Assembly: GCA_002474345.1 (NCBI GenBank)
Contig: DKQD01000028.1
Location: forward strand, 472 to 5,735
Direction: 5' to 3'
DNA length: 5,264 bases
DNA from: Bacteriovoracaceae bacterium UBA7317
Lineage (GTDB): Bacteria > Bdellovibrionota > Bacteriovoracia > Bacteriovoracales > Bacteriovoracaceae
In this document: piece after piece, positions 1-5,264 of the stretch
Layout of the letters: each line of letters begins with the position of its first letter
How positions within the stretch are numbered: position 1 is the stretch's first letter
Translations under genes and position numbers: made by a program
Notes under the pieces: generated by a model
The model's input: the letters and a program-made list of their open reading frames with translations, nothing else
Database searches by the model: none
Told to the model about the DNA's origin: nothing

Positions 1-44
1 TCTCCTTAAAAGGGAGATGCTCTAACCAACTGAGCTAGGGGACC
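1..44 (-). tRNA. tRNA-Lys (anticodon UUU), 5' part, cut by window edge
   Basis: Read on the minus strand from 44 downwards, the sequence folds as the first 43-44 nt of a tRNA. The 5' acceptor strand GGTCCCC (44-38) is followed by TA, then a D arm with stem GCTC/GAGC (35-32 and 22-19) around the loop AGTTGGTTA. The anticodon stem TCTCC/GGAGA (17-13 and 5-1) is perfectly paired and holds the loop CTTTTAA, with anticodon TTT at 10-8. This decodes the lysine codons AAA and AAG. U36 is followed by A37 (position 7), the context in which t6A is made and can be methylthiolated. The variable loop, T arm and 3' acceptor strand lie outside the window, so intactness of the 3' half cannot be judged. It is transcribed away from mtaB and has its own promoter. 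Confidence 0.95.
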
Positions 45-67
45 ACTGAACTGCTTTCGTGGAATGA

Positions 68-96
68 AAGATAGGTGATAGCTGTTATCTTGTCAA
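68..96 (-). promoter_or_regulatory. Sigma70-type promoter of the tRNA-Lys gene
   Basis: On the minus strand there is a perfect -35 box TTGACA (96-91), a 17-bp spacer, and a -10 box TATCTT (73-68) matching 4 of 6 consensus bases. Transcription should begin near 61, leaving a leader of about 17 nt before the tRNA 5' end at 44. The stretch directly upstream of the -35 box (about 97-127) is almost purely A and T with A/T runs, which resembles an UP element of the kind known at strong stable-RNA promoters. The boxes are seen directly; the UP-element role is inference. Confidence 0.75.
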
Positions 97-138
97 TGTC
101 TTTTTATATGGTAAATATAAATTTTTCGAAAGCTGGGA

Positions 139-191
139 GCCCTGTAAAAATAGTAAACCTTGGACTCCAGGTTTTTGACAAAGTTCAGGGC
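139..191. repeat. Nested dyad symmetry between tRNA-Lys and mtaB
   Basis: Two inverted repeats share nearly the same centre (about 165). The inner pair is AAACCT (155-160) and AGGTTT (169-174), with a further GG/CC pairing inside after one unpaired T. The outer pair is GCCCTG (139-144) and CAGGGC (186-191). The gaps between inner and outer arms are almost equal (10 and 11 nt). The candidate mtaB -35 box (175-180) lies in the right-hand gap. Such symmetry could be an operator, or an RNA hairpin if read through. The inner hairpin followed by T residues also looks a little like a terminator, but no plus-strand gene is seen ending here. Six-base arms can arise by chance. Confidence 0.35.
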
Positions 192-203
192 CCATACTAG
201 TTT
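175..203 (+). promoter_or_regulatory. Candidate mtaB promoter
   Basis: A perfect TTGACA -35 box (175-180) stands 58 bp before the mtaB start. At the ideal 17-bp spacing the -10 region reads TAGTTT (198-203), only 3 of 6 matches to consensus, so the assignment rests mainly on the -35 box. A weak -10 behind a good -35 could mean help from a regulator, which would fit the dyad symmetry around it, or that the true start site is elsewhere. Confidence 0.35.
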
Positions 204-224
204 TCGAGGTTTAAAAAGTAATAA

Positions 225-229
225 AAGAG
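225..229 (+). promoter_or_regulatory. Ribosome-binding site deciding the mtaB start
   Basis: AAGAG (225-229) is the only Shine-Dalgarno-like sequence before mtaB. Two in-frame ATG codons follow, at 233 and 239. The spacing is 3 nt to the first and 9 nt to the second. The second is within the normal range, and it also gives an N-terminus of the usual MtaB length, so 239 is preferred. The site is weak in either case. Confidence 0.45.
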
Positions 230-238
230 TTAATGAAA

Positions 239-1531
239 ATGGATAAAAAGGTCGCATTACATACTTTAGGGTGCCGTCTGAACTTCTCAGAAACAGGCTC
301 TATTGCGCAGGACTTTGTCGACCGTGGGTACAGTATAGTTCCTTTTGGTGAGAAAGCTGATGTGGTTTTTATTAATACTTGTACTGTGACAGATGGTGCT
401 GATTCCACCTGTCGGAATATCATCCGAAAGGCCAATAAGAGTTCCCCTGATGGTAAAGTTGTTGTTGTGGGGTGTTATGCTCAAATGGAATCTGGTAAAG
501 TTGCTGAAATGGAAGGCGTTGACCTTATTTTAGGAACTTCGGAAAAGTATAAGGTTTTTGACTATCTAAAAGAAGAATCAAAAACTCCTATTATAAAGAT
601 CAAAAAATCAAAAGAGTTCTATGGTGCTGGAACGACGACTGTTGATAAGCATACAAGAGCTTTTTTAAAAATTCAGGATGGTTGTAACTACGTTTGTTCA
701 TTTTGCATTATACCTGCTGCAAGAGGTCGATCCCGCACTATTTCTTTGGAAAACGCTGTTGCTAGGGCCAAAGACCTTGTTCACAAGGGTTTTAAAGAAA
801 TTGTTTTAACGGGCGTGAACATTGGTGAGTATGAAGCAACTTCAGGAACATCCTTAGCGAGTTTAGTAAAAGAAATTCTGAATATTGAAGGCCTTGAGAG
901 GTTCAGACTTTCAAGCGTTGAACCTAACACTTTTACTGATGAGCTTCTAGAGGTGTTAAAAAGCTCCCCCAAAGTTTTGGACCACTTTCATGTTCCTCTT
1001 CAAAGTGGGTCCGATACAATATTGAAGTCCATGAGGCGGAAGTATGATGTCCAACAGTATAAGAGCGTTATCTTTAAGCTAAAAGAGGCTTTCCCAAGCT
1101 GTGCTATTGGAGCTGATATTATTTTGGGTCATCCTGGCGAAGATACGGAAGACTTCAATGATACCTATCAATTGCTAAAGGACTTACCTATAACTCATTT
1201 CCACGCTTTTCCCTATTCTAAAAGGCAAGGAACAACAGCTTCTAACCTGCCTGGCCATATTTCTGGGGAAATAAAAAAGGATAGGGTTTCTCTTGTGAAT
1301 AATCTTGGAAACCAAAAATTGATTTCCTTTTCTGAGGCAATGGTTGGTAAGTTTAATGAAGTTCTTTTTGAAAGAAGAAATAAAGAAGGTCTTTTTGAGG
1401 GATATACTTCTAATTTTGTTAGGTTTGCTGTGGATACAGAAGAAGACCTCTCAAATCAAATCCGAAAGGTTTTTATTGAAGAAGCTTCAAATGGAGCTCT
1501 CAGTGGGAAGCTTGTCGACACATTAATATAG
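239..1531 (+). CDS. mtaB: tRNA (N6-threonylcarbamoyladenosine(37)-C2)-methylthiotransferase MtaB
   Basis: A 430-residue cytoplasmic radical-SAM enzyme, normal length for MtaB. It converts t6A37 to ms2t6A37 in ANN-decoding tRNAs, using two 4Fe-4S clusters and S-adenosylmethionine. The N-terminal UPF0004 domain (about 1-130) shows HTLGCRLN with Cys12, INTCTVT with Cys48, and GCYAQ with Cys79, the three ligands of the auxiliary cluster. The radical-SAM core (about 135-360) has the CxxxCxxC triad Cys149, Cys153 and Cys156 inside CNYVCSFCIIPAARGR, then LTGVNIGEY, HVPLQSGS and GHPGE. FPYSKRQGT precedes a C-terminal TRAM-like RNA-binding stretch (about 365-428). HTLGC and CSFCIIPxxRG separate it from MiaB (ms2i6A) and RimO (ribosomal protein S12). 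An alternative ATG at 233 would add Met-Lys. It is divergent from tRNA-Lys(UUU), a known MtaB substrate, and ends 3 bp from the convergent purA stop. Confidence 0.93.
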   Translation: MDKKVALHTLGCRLNFSETGSIAQDFVDRGYSIVPFGEKADVVFINTCTVTDGADSTCRNIIRKANKSSPDGKVVVVGCYAQMESGKVAEMEGVDLILGTSEKYKVFDYLKEESKTPIIKIKKSKEFYGAGTTTVDKHTRAFLKIQDGCNYVCSFCIIPAARGRSRTISLENAVARAKDLVHKGFKEIVLTGVNIGEYEATSGTSLASLVKEILNIEGLERFRLSSVEPNTFTDELLEVLKSSPKVLDHFHVPLQSGSDTILKSMRRKYDVQQYKSVIFKLKEAFPSCAIGADIILGHPGEDTEDFNDTYQLLKDLPITHFHAFPYSKRQGTTASNLPGHISGEIKKDRVSLVNNLGNQKLISFSEAMVGKFNEVLFERRNKEGLFEGYTSNFVRFAVDTEEDLSNQIRKVFIEEASNGALSGKLVDTLI

Positions 1532-1534
1532 GTC

Positions 1535-2857
<1,323 letters not shown>

Positions 2858-2860
<3 letters not shown>

Positions 2861-3805
2861 TGCTTTTACCTCATTTAATAGCGTGTTGTGAACAAAGAAC
2901 TTTTCCAGTTGGTCAAGAACCATCTCCCCTACTCTTTTTTGAGACTCCGCTGTACTCGCTCCGAGGTGGGGAGTTAGAACGAGGTTAGGAACTTTTCTTA
3001 GAGGAGATTCTTCGGGTAGAGGTTCCTCAGAAAAAACATCTAGAGCAGCACCTCTAATTTTCTTTTCTTTAAGGGCTTTGGCAAGGTCTTCTTCGTTGAT
3101 AATACCACCTCTAGAAGCATTTATGAGAAGAGCATCTTTTTTCATTAATGATAAAAATTTATTATCTATAAGATTTTTCGTTTCTTCGAGGAGGGGAAGA
3201 TGCATAGTGATGATGTCACAGGTTTGAAAGATTTCTTCCATTTTATCCACTTGCTTAATTTGTGGGTCTGAGATTTCTATTTTAAAAGGGTCATAAAAAG
3301 AAATCTGTGGTTCGAAGCCACTTAGTCTTTTTGCTAGAGTCTGACCAATTCGACCCATCCCCAAAATTCCAATTCTTTTTCCTGTTAGTTCAAGGCCTCC
3401 AAACTTCGATTTTTCCCAAAGGCCATTTTTCATTGAATGATGAGCTTCAGCAGTGTTTCTTAAAAGAGTAAACATAAGGGCAATGGCGTGTTCAGCCGCT
3501 GCATTTGTATTGGCCCCTGGAGTATTGGAAACCTTAACCCCTTTAAGTCCACATGATTTTTTATCAATATTGTCTGTGCCCGCCCCTGCTCTGATGACAT
3601 ATTTTAGATTTGGTGCGTGTTCTAATATTTCTTCAGTCACTTTTGTTGCTGATCTAATGACGAGCCCCTCGACTTTATGAAGAAGTCCCATAAGCTCTTC
3701 TTTGTTAACTTTGGATTCAGGGTGAACTTGAAAATGGTTATTTTCTTTCAGCTTTTGAAAAAGCTCTTTGTCAAAACCGTCAGAGATAAGAATGAAAGGG
3801 GTCAT
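2858..3805 (-). CDS. serA: D-3-phosphoglycerate dehydrogenase-type 2-hydroxyacid dehydrogenase, short form
   Basis: A 315-residue cytoplasmic NAD-dependent dehydrogenase of the D-isomer-specific 2-hydroxyacid family. The likely reaction is 3-phosphoglycerate to 3-phosphohydroxypyruvate, the first step to serine. The substrate domain shows IRSAT (50-54) and RAGAGTDNID (72-81), typical of phosphoglycerate dehydrogenases, then NTPGANTNAAAEHA (94-107). The inserted Rossmann domain has GMGRIG (149-154) with Asp172 as the probable NAD ribose ligand. The catalytic triad is Arg232 (SRGG), Glu261 (SEEP) and His280 (TPHLGAST). The protein stops after the catalytic core, with no C-terminal ACT or ASB domain, so it lacks the usual serine feedback module. 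The ATG at 3805 has GGAG 7 nt upstream. It leads a probable operon with purA and has its own promoter. A different 2-hydroxyacid substrate cannot be excluded from sequence alone. Confidence 0.8.
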
Positions 3806-3812
3806 GAGAGTG

Positions 3813-3816
3813 CTCC
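3813..3816 (-). promoter_or_regulatory. Ribosome-binding site of the serA-like gene
   Basis: GGAG on the minus strand (3816-3813) is separated by 7 nt from the ATG at 3805-3803, the ideal distance, and fixes this start. Confidence 0.75.
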
Positions 3817-3848
3817 AAAATAAAAAGGTGTACTAAAAAAACCTCGTT

Positions 3849-3877
3849 ATTATAGGAGTAATACCATTGGATGGGAA
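3849..3877 (-). promoter_or_regulatory. Sigma70-type promoter of the serA-purA operon
   Basis: On the minus strand a perfect -10 box TATAAT (3854-3849) lies 17 bp after TTCCCA (3877-3872), a 4-of-6 match to the -35 consensus. Transcription should start near 3842, giving a leader of about 37 nt before the ATG at 3805. It sits just beyond the hppA terminator, so the serA-purA unit should be read independently of hppA. Confidence 0.7.
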
Positions 3878-3896
3878 ATCTTAAATTTTTTTAGGC

Positions 3897-3923
3897 AAAA
3901 AAAAGCCCCGAGAAAATCGAGGC
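3897..3923 (-). terminator. Intrinsic terminator of hppA
   Basis: Read on the minus strand, GCCTCGA (3923-3917) pairs with TCGGGGC (3911-3905) around a 5-nt loop, giving seven pairs of which one is G-U, followed by eight T residues (3904-3897). It lies 34 bp past the hppA stop codon. A run of A on the other side gives T residues on the plus strand too. There, however, the stem has a C-A mismatch and no plus-strand gene ends here, so the minus direction is the functional one. Confidence 0.92.
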
Positions 3924-3956
3924 TTTTTTTATTTATTTTAATTTTTTGTTTTGCTC

Positions 3957-5264
3957 TTAAAGAAGTGGAGCAATAACAAGGGCAACAATGGACATAAGCT
4001 TTACGAGAATGTTCATTGCAGGACCTGAAGTATCTTTGAATGGGTCACCAACAGTATCACCTGTTACAGCAGCAGCGTGAGCTTCTGTCCCTTTCTTTTC
4101 ACCTTCAACTTGTCCTTGTTCAATTGCTTTCTTAGCATTATCCCAAGCACCGCCAGCATTGGCCATGAAAAGAGCAAGAAGAACACCTGTTACAGTAGCA
4201 CCAGCAAGAGTCCCACCAAGGGCTTCTTTACCGAGAAGGAACCCAACGGCGATAGGAGCTGCAACAGCAACGATACCTGGTGCAATCATTTCTTTAAGAG
4301 AAGCCTGTGTTGCAATGGCAACGCATCTCTCTGTGTCAGGAGTACCTTTTCCTTCCATGATTCCAGGGATTTCTCTGAACTGTCTTCTTACTTCCTGAAC
4401 CATCATAGCAGCAGCAGAACCTACTGAGTTCATTGTATTGGCACCGACGAAGAAAGGAAGGACCCCACCAATGAAAAGACCAATAACAACTTGAGGAGTC
4501 ATAATATTGATAGATTCAAGACCGACAGCTGATGCGTAAGCTGAGAACATAGCAAGTGCTGTCAGAGCAGCTGAACCGATAGCAAAGCCTTTTCCAATAG
4601 CTGCTGTTGTATTTCCAATAGAGTCAAGACCGTCTGTAATGGCCCTAACCTCTGGACCGAGTTCACTCATTTCTGCAATCCCACCAGCATTGTCTGAGAT
4701 TGGTCCATAAGCATCAACTGTCATGGTTACACCAGTTGTTGCAAGCATACCAACTGCAGCAATCCCAATTCCGTAAAGACCAGCAAAGTGGTAAGCAAAA
4801 TAAATTGTTAGGCAGATAATAAGGATAGGAATGATACAAGAATACATACCAACGGCAAGGCCTTGGATAATATTTGTAGCTGAACCAGTTTTACCAGCTT
4901 CAGCAATTTTCTTAACAGGACTAAAGTCTCCAGAGGTATAATATTCAGTTACAAGCCCAATAGAGAGTCCAGCAAGTGCTCCTAAAATCATTGCGTAAAA
5001 TGGACCCATGGCATATGGAAAAATTGTGAAGCCCATTGCATTTACAGCATAATAAGCACCAAGAAAGAGGGCCCCTAGGCTGATAATGGGAGTTACTCTT
5101 AAGGCCATTGCTGGGTTAGAACCCTTTAGAGTGTTCATCGCTAAAATCCCAAGGACAGAAGCAAGAAGACCTATTGTTATTATAATGATTGGAAGAATGA
5201 CAGCCCCGCTAGCGCCATTTGCGTTAGCTGCAGCATAAGTTGATCCGATGAACATAGTTGCGAT
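3957..5264 (-). CDS. hppA: Membrane-bound ion-pumping pyrophosphatase, K+-dependent type, C-terminal part (N-terminus outside window)
   Basis: The visible 435 residues are the C-terminal part of a family whose members are usually 650-770 residues; the reading frame runs open through the window edge at 5264. The enzyme hydrolyses PPi in the cytoplasm and pumps H+ or Na+ out across the inner membrane. About ten hydrophobic segments are visible, for example near residues 21-43, 57-74, 88-105, 131-160, 162-183, 226-244, 257-275, 326-345, 349-370 and 419-435. Conserved motifs are [16 protein letters not shown] (184-199), [10 protein letters not shown] (217-226), [11 protein letters not shown] (369-379) and [15 protein letters not shown] (402-416), the last two being part of the PPi/Mg2+ site. 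Alanine after GNTT, where K+-independent enzymes have lysine, marks the K+-dependent class. The catalytic DVGADLVGKVE region and the residues that choose H+ or Na+ lie outside the window. The gene ends at its own intrinsic terminator. Confidence 0.95.
   Translation of the reverse strand: MATMFIGSTYAAANANGASGAVILPIIIITIGLLASVLGILAMNTLKGSNPAMALRVTPIISLGALFLGAYYAVNAMGFTIFPYAMGPFYAMILGALAGLSIGLVTEYYTSGDFSPVKKIAEAGKTGSATNIIQGLAVGMYSCIIPILIICLTIYFAYHFAGLYGIGIAAVGMLATTGVTMTVDAYGPISDNAGGIAEMSELGPEVRAITDGLDSIGNTTAAIGKGFAIGSAALTALAMFSAYASAVGLESINIMTPQVVIGLFIGGVLPFFVGANTMNSVGSAAAMMVQEVRRQFREIPGIMEGKGTPDTERCVAIATQASLKEMIAPGIVAVAAPIAVGFLLGKEALGGTLAGATVTGVLLALFMANAGGAWDNAKKAIEQGQVEGEKKGTEAHAAAVTGDTVGDPFKDTSGPAMNILVKLMSIVALVIAPLL

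Noticed and set aside
155..178. Intrinsic terminator on the plus strand made of AAACCT/AGGTTT followed by T residues
   Set aside because: No plus-strand gene precedes it in the window (the tRNA runs the other way), the stem is short with a bulge, and the T run is part of the TTGACA box region.
1476..1490. Perfect inverted repeat TTGAAG-AAG-CTTCAA near the mtaB 3' end as a purA terminator
   Set aside because: It is inside mtaB coding sequence (Ile-Glu-Glu-Ala-Ser), has few GC pairs, and is not followed by a T run on the minus strand.
2863..2892. Possible internal promoter for purA: TTCACA (2892-2887), 18-bp spacer, TAAAAG (2868-2863)
   Set aside because: The -10 match is weak, the sequence is coding for the end of the serA-like gene, and such matches are frequent in AT-rich DNA. 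It stays only a possibility.
4077..4427. Long open frames on the plus strand opposite hppA (116 and 79 codons), and similar frames opposite mtaB, purA and serA
   Set aside because: They are antisense to strongly conserved coding sequence, have no convincing ribosome site or recognisable domain, and are explained by the codon use of the real genes.

Overview
This is an ordinary-looking chromosomal stretch of an AT-rich bacterium. It carries four protein-coding genes, the 5' half of a tRNA gene and several readable control signals. There are no mobile elements, CRISPR repeats, phage genes or broken genes. Promoters match the sigma70 consensus (TTGACA, TATAAT) and ribosome sites are of the GGAG/AAGGA type, so the host is a bacterium with standard housekeeping expression. 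The protein styles together with the low GC content would fit a Bdellovibrio/Bacteriovorax-like predatory bacterium, but this is a guess from general appearance and not from a search.

Layout. Positions 1-44 (minus) hold the 5' part of tRNA-Lys with anticodon UUU, cut by the window edge, with its own strong promoter at 68-96. Divergent from it, on the plus strand, is mtaB (239-1531), the radical-SAM enzyme that puts the methylthio group on t6A37 of tRNA; tRNA-Lys(UUU) is the best known substrate of this family. The roughly 140-bp divergent region also contains a nested dyad symmetry beside the apparent mtaB -35 box. mtaB meets purA (adenylosuccinate synthetase, minus, 1535-2812) tail to tail with only 3 bp between stop codons.

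Upstream of purA on the same strand is a short phosphoglycerate-dehydrogenase-type gene (2858-3805). The two very likely form an operon read from a good promoter at 3849-3877. The 45-bp junction between them holds a conspicuous palindrome that contains the sequence ACCTCCTTT, the same as the anti-Shine-Dalgarno tail of 16S rRNA, and that could also pair with the purA ribosome site. Upstream again, separated by a clear intrinsic terminator (3897-3923), is the C-terminal 435 codons of a membrane pyrophosphatase (hppA) of the K+-dependent type, whose N-terminal part lies outside the window.

How the genes fit together. Serine made through the dehydrogenase supplies glycine and one-carbon units for purines, and PurA commits IMP to AMP. 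The pyrophosphatase recovers energy from PPi released by biosynthesis, and MtaB tunes decoding by the neighbouring tRNA. All are core functions. I found no convincing undescribed system; the points most worth checking are the tRNA-Lys/mtaB substrate-enzyme pairing and the serA-purA junction hairpin.
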